Assembly (NCBI GenBank): GCA_039707465.1
Contig: CM077651.1
Coordinates: 26,013,019-26,077,018, forward strand
From: Rhabdophis nuchalis
Taxonomy: Eukaryota; Chordata; Lepidosauria; Squamata; Natricidae
Reading direction: 5' to 3'
Length of the DNA stretch: 64,000 nucleotides
Shown: positions 22,012-31,367 of the stretch, piece by piece
Numbering within the stretch: the stretch's first letter is position 1
How the letters are laid out: each line of letters opens with the position of its first letter
Notes under the pieces: model-generated
What the model was told of the DNA's origin: nothing
Seen by the model: only the letters and a program-made list of their open reading frames with translations
The model's database searches: none
Translations under genes and position numbers: made by a program

Positions 22012-22366
22012 CAGCTGGTTCTCCACTTACAACAGTTCATTTAGTGACTGTTCAAAGTTACAAGGGCACTAAGAAAAGTAATCTATAACCATTTTTCACA
22101 CAATCGTTGTAGCATCCCCATGGCAACCGACTCACATTTATGATGGTTGCATGTCCTGCGATCATAAGATCCTCTTTTGCAACCTTCTGACAAGCAAAGT
22201 TAATGGAAAAGCCAAATATATTTAACAACTGTGTTACTTCTGCAATGATTCACTTAACAACTGTGGCAAGCAGGGTCATAAAATTGGGCAAAATTCACTT
22301 AGCAAATGTCTCACTTAGCAACAGGAATTTTGGGCTCAATTGTGGTCAGAAATCAAGAACTACCTG
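22012..22366 (+). mobile_element. TA-flanked MITE, copy 2
   Basis: Starts CAGCTGGTTCTCCACTTACA and ends TCAAGAACTACCTG, with TA on both sides (22010-22011 and 22367-22368). The interior matches copy 1 throughout (TTCATTTAGTGACTGTTCAA, CATCCCCATGGCAACC, CACTTAACAACTGTGGCAAG). It has no transposase frame. Confidence 0.88.
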
Positions 22367-22499
22367 TACATACCTGTACATACAAGTAGGAGAAGAACAA
22401 TATATTTTACTCTTATGCATGTATTTCTTTTCTGTTAAATAGGCCTTACAGTTATACTTTTAAAAATTATTTTATCTTGTCAGTCTTGTTCCTCTAATA

Positions 22500-22634
22500 C
22501 AGTGTTTCTCAACCTTGGCGACTTTAAGTCCTGTGGACTTCAACTCCCAGAATCCCCCAGCCAGCAAAGCTGGCTGGGGAATTCTGGGAGTTGGAGTCCA
22601 TAGGACTTAAAGTCACCAAGGTTGAGAAACACTG
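22500..22634. mobile_element. 135-bp palindromic hAT MITE
   Basis: The element is almost one long palindrome. The left arm runs CAGTGTTTCTCAACCTTGG... and the right arm ...CCAAGGTTGAGAAACACTG, meeting near GCCAGCAAAGCTGGC. The eight bases CTCTAATA stand on both sides (22492-22499 and 22635-22642), a perfect hAT-type duplication. Related copies or pieces are at 23896-24013, 61965-62060 and 63030-63095. Confidence 0.95.
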
Positions 22635-22642
22635 CTCTAATA

Positions 22643-23431
22643 CCATAAAAATAACAGATAACAATATTTTTTTAAAAAGTGGAAACAACATCCACTTACA
22701 CATCCTTGGACATATGAAATAAATTAGTACTGTAATCCAAAAACTGGGTTTTCACTACTTCAAATACTTGTTCTTCTTAAGTATTCACTTATCACTTCCA
22801 CATACCGGTACTTATTTCTCACATATAGCTACTATCAGCTGGTAAAGTTGCAAAGTGTTTGCTAAGCAAGCAAAGTGTGCTGAGAGGAACAAAATGGGAG
22901 AAAACGCAGAAAGGACACAAGTTATCCTCCAGGCGTCATCCTTTCTTCCAGAATTAAGCAACTCAGTACAACTCACAGAGAGGAATGTGAAGATAATCTT
23001 GATAAAGGGTCTCTAGGAGCAGTTAAAGAGAAAAAAAATCCAACCCCATGCCTGGAAAAGGGGCGGCATGAGAAAGAAAATAACCCTTGCTTGACATCTG
23101 GCAGACTTTCAAGATTCTGTAATTATATCCTACAACAATTTAGTAGCATTCCTTTAATCTTTGCAATGTCTGTTTTCTGACCTGGACTATCTCAAATAGC
23201 TGACAACGAAGGAGTGTAATATCAAAGACAACTGGGCTCATAAAAATAGAAATATTATTTGCCATTTATAGAAATAAATTTCTATATTTAGAAATTATTT
23301 TCCATTTATAGAGATACATTTCTATAAATGGCAAATGCAATGTATATTCACTGTACGTTCACTCAAAAGCAAGTTCACTCAAGGAGATCTGCTGTCTTGG
23401 AAATAGATATAAAATTGCAATTTAAAGTATA
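22643..23431. other. Intronic stretch with a 19-bp inverted repeat
   Basis: No gene recognised. ATTTGCCATTTATAGAAAT at 23257-23275 is the exact reverse complement of 23318-23336, with a third similar block between them. Confidence 0.6.
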
Positions 23432-23809
23432 CAAAATTTGGTACTCGACTTATGACCATAATAGAGTCCAATGTTACCGTTGCTAAGTAAAATAGTTTGT
23501 TAAGTGAATTTGCCCCATTTTACAACATTTCTTGCCACAGTTGTTAAATGATTCACTGCAGTTGTTAATAATAGAGTTGTTAAGTGAAGCTGGTTTCCAC
23601 ATTGACTTTGAGTATAAGAAGGTTGCAAAAGGTGACCCCAAGACACTACAACTGTCATAAATATGAGTGGTTTGCTAAGCATTTGAATTTTGATCAAGTG
23701 ACCATGGAGATGCTGCAATGGTTGTGTGAAAAACAGTCAATCACTTTTTCAGTGCCGTTGTAACTTTGAATGGTCACTAAATGAACTGTTATAAGTTGAG
23801 GACCACCTG
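23432..23809 (-). mobile_element. TA-flanked MITE, copy 3
   Basis: Reverse-oriented copy of the family at 19244 and 22012. Right end AGTTGAGGACCACCTG followed by TA; matching interior GTTAAGTGAATTTGCCCCAT and CATGGAGATGCTGCAATGG. The left end is diverged but preceded by TA. Confidence 0.85.
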
Positions 23810-23895
23810 TACTTAAAATTTTAATAGTAATGAAAAACAAAAACAAGTAGACAGACATAGCATCTTTTTAAAAATTCTACTATGTTCCTTTAAAT

Positions 23896-24013
23896 CAGTC
23901 TTTCTCAACCTTGGCAACTTTAAGATGTGTGGACTTTGGCTACATGTTGGCTGGGGAATTCTGGAAGTTGTAAAGTCCACACATCTTGAAGTTGCTAAGG
24001 CTGAGAAACAGTG
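23896..24013. mobile_element. Palindromic hAT MITE, second copy
   Basis: CAGTCTTTCTCAACCTTGGC at the left and GGCTGAGAAACAGTG at the right. The arms mirror each other through CCACACATCTTGAAGTTGC. The flanks CTTTAAAT and TTTTAAAC agree at six of eight bases, a decayed target duplication. Confidence 0.85.
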
Positions 24014-24759
24014 TTTTAAACTATTATGACAATGTTCCTGATTACTAACAACAGCTTGACAGAAAATCGGTGACAAAATAAAAAGCTGATATGCCATAAA
24101 ATACCCAGGTTTGTCTCTGACATTAAGTAGAGTCCAGCAACAGGTCCTCCTGATCCAAAGATTTCTGAGCTGGAACTATTATCCAACATCTGTATCTCTG
24201 CATTAAAGGCTATCAATAAACCAGCAATCTCCCTGTGGAAATTGCTGGCTATTTTTGGCAGTTAGCCCAGGAACAGATAGCAGAAGACTGATGTAATTCC
24301 ATCTGACTGTAAGAATAAATCTGGTCAGACAATGGCTACAATAAAGAATTTATTAACTAGATTTCCTAACATTCCCCAACAAGAAGCAACTCAGAGACCT
24401 TCTAAAAGAGCAAATTTTCTGAATTGAAAAACTCAGCTTTGGGGCAAGAAGATAATCATTAGAACTTCCAAATCTCTATATCTGATTTGTTTTTAGAGAA
24501 CATCCAATAGGACCAATTTTGAAAAAAATTCAATACTAATATAGAGCCATTATACCACCATCCAACTGGACATTTCACAATCAAGTATGCACTCCAAACT
24601 TTAAAATTTAGTATCAACTTTAATATAGAAACATCCATGGCTTTCAGGTTTTCAAACACTCTGGACTTCAGTTGTGTGTCTCTGATACAAAGATCACAGA
24701 GAATCACTCCCTCCTCCTGGTCTGATCATCCTAATTTTTCTTGTTCCTGACTAACTTTA
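24014..24759. other. Intronic stretch, nothing recognised
   Basis: No gene or transposon recognised. A minus-strand reading near 24190 contains IQMLD, as in the FARP1 N-terminus, but the resemblance stops there (see rejected items). Confidence 0.5.
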
Positions 24760-24999
24760 GCAATAACAATAGCACTTAGACTTATATACCGCTTTACAGT
24801 GCTTTACAGCCCTCTCTAAGTGGTTTACAGAGTCAGCCTCTTGCACTCAACAATTTGGGTCCTCATTTTACCTACCTCGGAAGGATGGAAGGCTAAGTCA
24901 ACATTGAGCCAGGTGAGATTTTGAACTGGCAAATTGAAGGCAGCCAGCAGAAATAAGCCTGCAGTACTGCATTCTAACCACTGCACCACTGTGGCTCAC
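24760..24999 (-). mobile_element. tRNA-derived SINE with an L2/CR1-like tail
   Basis: In minus orientation it starts with a tRNA-like head (GTGGTGCAGTGGTTAGAATG as A box, GTTCAAAATCTCACC as decayed B box). It continues through GCCTTCCATCCTTCCGAGGT and ends GCGGTATATAAGTCTAAGTG with a (CTATTG)n-like tail. The GTAAACCRCTTAGAGAGGGC end resembles L2-type 3' ends, suggesting mobilisation by an L2 enzyme. The exact family name is not certain. Confidence 0.82.
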
Positions 25000-25425
25000 T
25001 TTACCTCTTGAAAGGAAGTGCCAGAGACAGACATTGTGCTCTCCTCTCCCTTGGGTCCTTTCAACTTTTTATCCTGTATGACCCGATTTTTCCAAATCAA
25101 AAATAAATCAATGGGAAAGCACCAGCTTTAGCATCTGTTAAGAACTTAGGGACTAAAATGAAGAGCAGAGGGGCCGATATTCCACAGAACAGTAACTCAA
25201 CCTTCCTTGGATAGCTATAAGTGGCTGCTTGGTAGTTTCTCCATGGGCTTAGACATGGTGATGGCAAATAGTTTAGTAGTTATTTGGAAACTGAAATCAC
25301 TTCAGGACTTTGCATGAAAGAGGAAAAAAAATGAAAATGTGACTTTGGGTTTTGACAATTAAGTGGGTTATCGTTACAGAAATTGCTAGAGGTTATTATT
25401 TTGCATAACTAAAAAGTTGGCATTA
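25000..25425. other. Intronic stretch before the L1 ORF1 insertion
   Basis: Nothing recognised. It ends in the 15-base target duplication (25411-25425) of the following insertion. Confidence 0.5.
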
Positions 25426-26242
25426 ATTTTTTAAGATTTCAGAATGTTCCTGAGGAGAGTGGGAAAGATTTACCTGATTTAATGTGCACAATTTTAGCAG
25501 ATTATCTACACAAACCTAAGGAGGAAATAAGGGGGGACATCGACTTGATATATAGAATAAATTCAGCATATGCCAGGATAAATGAAGTTCCTAGAGAGAT
25601 ATATATTAAGTTTGTTAGAAGGTCAACAAGGGAAAGGATTTTGAGGGCGCAGAGAGACAACCCTTTAATTTATCAACAGGAAGAGGTCGCTATCTTGAAG
25701 CAGGTCCCGAAGAAAATACGAGAGTTAAGACGGAAGTATTCCTTCTTATCTAAAAGATTATTCAAAAAGGGGGTCTGGTTTAAGTGGGTGATGCCGGAGG
25801 GAATGTTGGTGTTTTGGGAGGGGGGAAGAGTAAGAATTAAAACAATTGCAGAGGCGCAAGCCTTTCTTGAAAAACATTCCTCAATCCTGGAGGATGAAAA
25901 TGGGGGAGCAGAGGCTGCTGCGGCCCCGCCCACTGGGGGCCAGGGAAAAGAAGATACAATTGCCAAAAGACTTAGATCTCAAAAGTGACTTTATTTTAAT
26001 ATATTATAATATTGTTTGGGTGTTTATATATGTTTGCTAGCACAGTTTATTCTTACAATGATATATTTGCATTTATCTCCACTTTGTAGTACAAATGTAT
26101 GTTACATGAATTATCTATTTTCTGTTATGAAGTCTCGGAAGAGGCCAATGACTTCGACGAGAAAGTTCTCAAAATGTCTTTTCACCACTTACCTTTTACC
26201 TTATTTGTAAAAAATTTATAAAACCCAATAAAACTTTAAAAA
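25426..26242 (+). mobile_element. ORF1-only L1-like insertion, 5'-truncated
   Basis: An L1-type ORF1 3' half, a 3' UTR of about 240 bases, an AATAAA signal and a poly-A tail lie between perfect 15-base copies of AAAAAGTTGGCATTA (25411-25425 and 26243-26257). The insertion is therefore complete at its 3' end, yet no ORF2 (endonuclease-RT) lies between ORF1 and the tail. The same 3' UTR recurs at 32398-32784 and 53551-53870. This suits a non-autonomous 'half-L1' family driven in trans by a full L1. Confidence 0.88.
25482..25988 (+). CDS. L1 ORF1 protein, C-terminal half
   Basis: A 168-residue open frame; the frame stays open upstream to the insertion edge near 25430, so the true start is lost. 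It carries the L1 ORF1p RNA-recognition and C-terminal domains: DIDLIYRINSAYARINEVPR, KFVRRSTRERILRAQ and WFKWVMPEGMLVFWEGGRVR. ORF1p binds L1 RNA as a trimer with chaperone activity. The N-terminal coiled coil is missing because of 5' truncation. The frame ends in KRLRSQK and TGA, with no ORF2 after it. Confidence 0.88.
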   Translation: MCTILADYLHKPKEEIRGDIDLIYRINSAYARINEVPREIYIKFVRRSTRERILRAQRDNPLIYQQEEVAILKQVPKKIRELRRKYSFLSKRLFKKGVWFKWVMPEGMLVFWEGGRVRIKTIAEAQAFLEKHSSILEDENGGAEAAAAPPTGGQGKEDTIAKRLRSQK

Positions 26243-26263
26243 AAAAAGTTGGCATTATAACTT

Positions 26264-26560
26264 TATTATTTATTTATTTATTTATTTTATTTTATTAAAT
26301 TTATACCCCGCCCTTCTCCAAACGGACCCAGGGCGGCACACAGGAATATTAAAATACATACAAAATCACATAAAAAATTTAAAAAACTTATTTGATAAAG
26401 ATCCTGCGCTAAAACCAAATTAAAATCCCCAAAATTTAAAACTGTCTAAAAGTCATTATGGAGGTTACGCTAGGCCGGCTAGATGGAACAAATGTGTCTT
26501 TAGGCACTTGCGGAAGAGGCGGAGGTCGGAGATGGTGCGAAGTTCAGGGGGTAAATAGGA
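26264..26560 (-). mobile_element. L2-clade LINE 3' end
   Basis: At the left a (TTTA)n tail and a reverse CCGCCCTT...GGGCGG 3'-end hairpin. Reading minus from about 26545 gives RTISDLRLFRKCLKTHLF, the C-terminal end of L2-clade ORF2. It is a different L2 subfamily from the copies at 33478 and 40310. Confidence 0.8.
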
Positions 26561-26881
26561 TTATGCATCCTATTGCATCAATAAAAAAAAGGAAGACACT
26601 ACTTTGGAGGTTTTTAAATTTATTTTCCCCCCTTCTCTGACTTTATCCTCCCTGTTCCCAAAGCAGCAGTCCCAAGCGTTTGTGGCTTGATGTCCTAGCT
26701 GGAGGTGGGAGAGAACCAGGCCGCATGAGCAGTGGGCCGGCATACATTATTTCTCTTCATACTTCCTATGTCTTAAAATCCTGCCTCCATCATGCCCATA
26801 CACTGAATGCATTTTCCTTTTGCTCTTTAAATTCCTCACTTCTATGCTCTGAAGAACTCATTAACTCTGTGTAATTGTGAT
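26561..26881. other. Intronic stretch, nothing recognised
   Basis: No gene or element recognised between the L2 end and the CR1. Confidence 0.45.
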
Positions 26882-26971
26882 TACAATAATACAATAATAC
26901 AATAATACAATAGCAGAGTTGGAAGGGACCTTGTAGGTCTTCTAGTCCAACCCCCTGCATGGGCAGGAACC

Positions 26972-28903
26972 TTATACCATTTCAGACAAATGGCTGTCTA
27001 ACATCTTTTTAAAGACTTCCAGGGTTGGGGCATTCACAACTGCTGGAGGCAAGCTGTTCCAGAGGTTAATTGTTCTTACTGTTAGGAAATTTCTCCTTAG
27101 TTCTAAGTTGCTTCTCTCCTTGGTTAGTTTCCACCCATTGCTCCTTGTCCTGCCCCCAGGTGCCTTGGAGAAAAGTTTGACTCCCTCTTCTTTGTGGCAC
27201 CCTCTGAGATATCGGAACACTGCTATCATGTCTCCCCTGGTCCTTCTCTTCATCAAACTAGACATACCCAGCTCCTGCAGCCGTTCTTCATATGTCTTAG
27301 TCTCCAGTCCTCTAATCATCTTGGTTGCTCTTCTTTGCACTCTTTCCAGAGTCTCCACGTCTTTTCTACATCGTGGCGACCAAAACTGTATGCAGTATTC
27401 CAAGTGTGGCCTTACCAAGGCACTATACAGTGGCATTAACACTTCACGCGATCTAGATTCTATCCCTCTGTTGATGCAGCCTAGAACTGTGTTGGCTTTT
27501 TTGGCAGCTGCTGCACACTGCTGGCTCATATTTAAATGGTTGTCCACTAGGATTCCGAGATCCCTCTCACAGTTGCTACTATTGAGCAAGGTACCACCTA
27601 TACTGTACTTGTGCATTTGGTTTTTCTTGCCTATATGTAGGACCTTACTTTTTTCACAATTGAATTTCATTTTATTAGACAGTGCCCAATGTTCAACTTT
27701 GTCTAGATCCTTCTGTATCTTAAGCCTATCTTCTGGAGTGTTGGCTATTCCTGCCAGCTTGGTGTCGTCTGCGAATTTGATGAGTTCCCCATTTATCCCC
27801 TCATCCAAATCGTTGATGAAGATGTTAAAGAGTACTGGGCCTAAAACAGAGCCTTGGGGGACTCCACTGCATACTTCCTTCCATGTAGATGCAGTTCCAT
27901 TGAGGACTACACGTTGAGTGCGGTTGGTCAGCCAGTTACGAATCCATTTGGTGGTGCTGCTGTCTAACCCACAATTTTCTACTTTATCTAATAGTAGGTT
28001 ATGGTCTACTTTATCAAATGCCTTACTGAAGTCCAGGTAAATTATATCAACAGCATTCCTCTGGTCCACTGATTTTGTTACTTTGTCAAAGAATGCAATT
28101 AGATTCGTCTGGCATGATCTGTTTTTGACAAACCCATGTTGGCTTTTGGCTATTACTTTGTTTGCTTCTAGGTGTTCACTTATTTGTTGTTTAATTATCT
28201 TTTCCAGAATCTTTCCTGGTATTGAGGTCAGGCTGATGGGTCTATAGTTTCCTGGATCTGTTTTTTTTCCTTTTTTGAAGATGGGAACCACATCTGCTCT
28301 TTTCCAGTCTTCTGGCAGTTCCCCGGTGCTCCAGGATCTCTGAAAGATATAGTTCAGTGGTTCTGAGATCTCATCTGCCAGTTCCTTCAGAACCCTGGGG
28401 TGTAATCCATCCGGTCCTGGTGATTTGAACTCGTCCAGGGCAGACAGGTGCTCACTTACCATTTTCTTCCCTATTTCAACTTGTGTTCCTAATCTGATAT
28501 TTGTGGTGCTGTTTTTGATTGATTGGACTGTTTTATCCCTTTGTGTAAAGACAGATGCAAAAAAAGAGTTAAATAGTTCTGCTTTCTCCCTGTTGCTTAT
28601 CATCTTCTTGCCATTTTCTCCCAGCAGTGGACCAATTGTTTCCTTAACTTTTTTCTTATTTTTAACATGTTGGAAGAAGCTTTTTTTGTTATTTTTTACT
28701 TTTTTGGCAAGCCTTTCTTCATTGTGAGCCTTAGCTTTCCTCACTTCATCTTTACAGGCTCGGGCTATTTGCTGATATTTTGCTTTGGTTATGTCCCCCT
28801 TTTTCCACTTTTTATATTTATCCTTTTTGTCTTTCAATTTGTCAGAGAGTTCTTTATGCAGCCATGCTGGCTTCTTTTGGGAACTGTTATTTTTCTTCTT
28901 CAT
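26972..28903 (-). CDS. CR1 ORF2 fragment: reverse transcriptase
   Basis: A 643-residue frame without stops. It has the RT palm motifs SQHGFVKNRSC (about 254), YLDFSKAFDKVDHN (about 289, first catalytic aspartate), [20 protein letters not shown] (347) and FADDTK (377-382, catalytic DD). The CR1 C-terminal region follows: CINRGIESRSREVLMPLYSA, RPHLEYCIQFW and NSLPPAVVNAPTLEVFKKML. The N-terminal apurinic endonuclease is missing, so it cannot transpose itself. The methionine used lies in the 5' fold-back; the native start is lost. It makes RT for target-primed reverse transcription in intact elements. Confidence 0.93.
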   Translation of the reverse strand: MKKKNNSSQKKPAWLHKELSDKLKDKKDKYKKWKKGDITKAKYQQIARACKDEVRKAKAHNEERLAKKVKNNKKSFFQHVKNKKKVKETIGPLLGENGKKMISNREKAELFNSFFASVFTQRDKTVQSIKNSTTNIRLGTQVEIGKKMVSEHLSALDEFKSPGPDGLHPRVLKELADEISEPLNYIFQRSWSTGELPEDWKRADVVPIFKKGKKTDPGNYRPISLTSIPGKILEKIIKQQISEHLEANKVIAKSQHGFVKNRSCQTNLIAFFDKVTKSVDQRNAVDIIYLDFSKAFDKVDHNLLLDKVENCGLDSSTTKWIRNWLTNRTQRVVLNGTASTWKEVCSGVPQGSVLGPVLFNIFINDLDEGINGELIKFADDTKLAGIANTPEDRLKIQKDLDKVEHWALSNKMKFNCEKSKVLHIGKKNQMHKYSIGGTLLNSSNCERDLGILVDNHLNMSQQCAAAAKKANTVLGCINRGIESRSREVLMPLYSALVRPHLEYCIQFWSPRCRKDVETLERVQRRATKMIRGLETKTYEERLQELGMSSLMKRRTRGDMIAVFRYLRGCHKEEGVKLFSKAPGGRTRSNGWKLTKERSNLELRRNFLTVRTINLWNSLPPAVVNAPTLEVFKKMLDSHLSEMV

Positions 28904-28981
28904 TGGTATTGCGCTGGACTGGGCTTTTATAATCTCATTTTAAAAGCCCAGTCCAGCGCAATACCAATGAAGAAGAAAAAT
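28889..28981. repeat. Perfect 41-bp inverted repeat at the CR1 5' end
   Basis: Arms 28889-28929 and 28941-28981 are exact reverse complements, separated by 11 bases (TAATCTCATTT). Part of the left arm is CR1 coding sequence; the right arm is its fold-back copy. Confidence 0.97.
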
Positions 28982-29474
28982 TCTTTTAGTCTTCCTCATC
29001 TCCTTCTTCCATTCACTGTCCCTTTGTTTATTTGCTTTGCAGTTCAATCTTCGTTCAGTCTACAAGACCAAATCCTTTCTATGTATTTCTTTCATCCTGG
29101 TCACTCACTTCCCCATATATTCCATATTCATTCAGACCCATTCATTATGGGTTAAACCCATTTCTTTAACTGCATACACTTAAGCAACTCCCTGAATTCA
29201 TAATTTCTCTTGAAATACTATCATATATCAAAATGGGCCAAAACGCTTTTGTATATACATTTTTGCTTCTTTTGACAAACAATCTTTCTTGGCAGCAGAC
29301 ACCCTATTATCCACTTTTCGCTGGTATCTTGAAATGTTAAAATTTCTCCATCCATTTTTATTTCTTGAAAGACAGCATCTAATTGAGCTCTTAGTATAAA
29401 TGGTGCTAATCAAAACAGCCTTTTAGCAGAGTAGTATCTATAAAGGAGAATATTTATAGCTCAACATTGAAATG
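28982..29474. other. Intronic stretch, nothing recognised
   Basis: No gene or element recognised. Confidence 0.45.
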
Positions 29475-29566
29475 AGGGGTCCTTGGTTCTCTCGGAGTTT
29501 GGATGCTCTCTTGCAGACATTTCATTACCCAAACTAGATAACATCACCAGTGCTAGGCTGGAATTC
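29475..29566 (-). mobile_element. Penelope-like terminal fragment with hammerhead remnant
   Basis: Minus orientation reads GCACTGGTGATGTTATCTAG, then TTTGGGTAATGAAATGTCTG and GAGAACCAAGGACCCCTC. This is the Penelope terminal-repeat region that holds a hammerhead ribozyme: conserved core one CTGATGA (here CTGGTGA at 29550-29544), a stem II of TTATC/GGTAA type, then GAAA before the cleavage triplet. One core base is mutated, so cleavage activity is unlikely. Confidence 0.7.
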
Positions 29567-29729
29567 TGAAAGCATCTCCCAGTCACTCTGACAACATGAT
29601 TGTGATGGTGGACCTTGCAAGCCACATCCTTCCAAGACACAAATATACTCCATTTACCCTGCTTAGCTTCTTTTCCAGATGGTTTGTGTATTTTAATCTT
29701 TTTTTTTTTTTTTAGAACAGATGAGCATA
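29567..29729. other. Intronic stretch with a poly-T run
   Basis: Poly-T at 29700-29713; otherwise nothing recognised. Confidence 0.45.
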
Positions 29730-30525
29730 CAGGTAACCATTAACCAGTAGTGGGTTGCAGGCAGTATGCCCTGGTCCGGGTTTACCGGAGCCTGCCTGGA
29801 GCACTGGGTACCATTCCGGTATGGTGCTATGGAGGGCCCACCCACCTGTCCGAGCTCCTTACTTGTCCTTTAAAGCCTTCGGCGCTTCCGTGCACGCACA
29901 CAGCACACATATGCGCTCCACTCCGCTGAGCAGCTGGAGTGTTGTGGAGGCTTGCGAAGGCATCGCTGGCAAGTACGATGCATGTGCATACTGTGGGCGT
30001 GCTGCACGTGTGTACGTGTGCTGTGCGTGTGTGCGCATGCTGCACATTTGTGCACGTGTACTGTGCACATCCACGTGAGCAACACCGAGCCCGTTCCAAC
30101 TGTACCCGTTGGACAGTATCCGGAACCCACCACTGCCATCAATTTACAACTTTTCATTTAGTGACCGTTTAAAGTTGCAACAGCTCTGAAAAAAGTGACT
30201 TATTGACCATTTTTCACACTCACAACCATTGCACCATCCCCATAGTCACATGATCAAAATTCAGAGGCTTGGAAACTGACTCATATTTTATATGATGGTT
30301 GCCATGTACTGGATCATGAGGTCACCTTTTGTGACCTTCTGGCAAGCAAAATCAATGGGAATGTCAAATTCATTTAACAACCATGTTACTAACAAACAAT
30401 GCAGTGACTCACTCAACAACTATGCAGGAAAGGTCGTAAAGGGGCAAAGGGGCAAAATTCACTTAACAACTGTCTTGCTTAGCAAGAGAAACTGAATTGT
30501 GGTTGTAAATCATGTAAATCACCTG
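29730..30525 (+). mobile_element. TA-flanked MITE, copy 4, carrying a nested hAT MITE
   Basis: Left end CAGGTAACCAT preceded by TA (29728-29729); right end ATCACCTG followed by TA (30526-30527). The interior (TTCATTTAGTGACCGTTTAA, CACTTAACAACTGTCTTGC) matches copies 1-3. A 391-base hAT element (29745-30135) interrupts the left terminal repeat. Confidence 0.85.
29745..30135. mobile_element. hAT-type MITE nested in the TA-flanked MITE
   Basis: Ends CAGTAGTGGGTTGC and CGGAACCCACCACTG are inverted. The flanks CCATTAAC (29737-29744) and CCATCAAT (30136-30143) agree at six of eight bases. The interior is GC-rich with TGTGC/CACGTG-rich runs and no transposase. Confidence 0.8.
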
Positions 30526-31133
30526 TATTTCAAAATAGAAAAGTGGTCTGCAGTCATTCAACTTTATGCTCTAGCAAAGCTAACAGGACTCATTTGAGGG
30601 TGTGGGGATAGAGATATTGTTGGACATAAAAATGGGTTTTTCTGTTTTACTTTGTAGGGCTCCAGCTTCATTTTTTTAATATATTAACATTATTTTTAAA
30701 TGTAAAAAGTCAAGTGCTACAGGCAGGCACATGGGTGTCTAAGAATAACAAATTAGAAATGCAAGATTATAACAGGTAATAGTAACTGGAGCATCCAGTG
30801 ATAAAAAGAAATGTTTTCTAGGTAGCTTTATTTGCAATTACTTTTAGTTCTCTTACTTACAAAAGCTGCATTGGCATTCTTTTTCACAACAGGAGAGGTA
30901 TAAGCAAGACTGAAAGACGTTTAGGAAAAGCCAGGTCTGTAAACACAGGTGCTATCAAATACTACTTCTTAAATGGTACGGTATTATCCAAGAGCAGATT
31001 TAAAACTGTAACAGAAACTGGAAAACACATAAGCGATGTTTCCGATAATAACTGATGGTCAGTAGTGATTAGTTCTATCTTATCAAAAAGACACTCATTT
31101 ATGTAATGCTAAATATTTATACTAGGGTTAGAG
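30526..31133. other. Intronic stretch, nothing recognised
   Basis: No gene or element recognised. Confidence 0.45.
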
Positions 31134-31359
31134 CAGTGGTTCCCAACCTTTTTTTGGCCATGCCACATCTAAGCATTTCTAAAATCCTGATCCCCCCCCC
31201 CCGTGACATATAATTCTTACTTTACTTGAAAAGTGAACTCTACTCATGCAGAGGAAGCCTAAAAGGCCGTTGACCTGGTTTAAACAAGGGTCAAATTGCC
31301 CCCCATTAAAAATCAAATTGCCCCCCTCTGGGGCATGGGCCCCATGTTGGGGAACACTG
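31134..31359. mobile_element. 226-bp hAT MITE
   Basis: Ends CAGTGGTTCCCAACC and GTTGGGGAACACTG are inverted repeats. The flanks GGTTAGAG (31126-31133) and CGTTAGAG (31360-31367) agree at seven of eight bases. No coding capacity. Confidence 0.85.
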
Positions 31360-31367
31360 CGTTAGAG

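Larger units (their letters stand above)
26882..28981 (-). mobile_element. Young CR1 LINE, 5'-truncated, with fold-back 5' end
   Basis: The 3' end at the left shows a (CAATAATA)n-like tail followed by the CR1 end (GGAAGGGACCTTGTAGGTCT). The body holds one open RT frame (26972-28903). The 5' end, at the right, is a perfect 41-bp inverted repeat (28889-28929 and 28941-28981) with an 11-base loop. The endonuclease domain is absent. The intact frame and perfect fold-back point to a recent insertion. Confidence 0.93.

Noticed and set aside
24143..24216. Minus-strand EIQMLDNSSSSEIF as the missing FARP1 N-terminal exon
   Set aside because: Only IQMLD agrees with FARP1; the following residues do not fit, and no donor joins it in phase to the exon at 10797.
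27108..27917. 269-codon plus-strand frame opposite CR1
   Set aside because: Antisense shadow of the CR1 RT frame.
29755..30172. Several short cysteine-rich frames that could suggest a small secreted protein
   Set aside because: They arise from TGTGC/CACGTG repeats of a hAT MITE; no signal peptide or conserved spacing.
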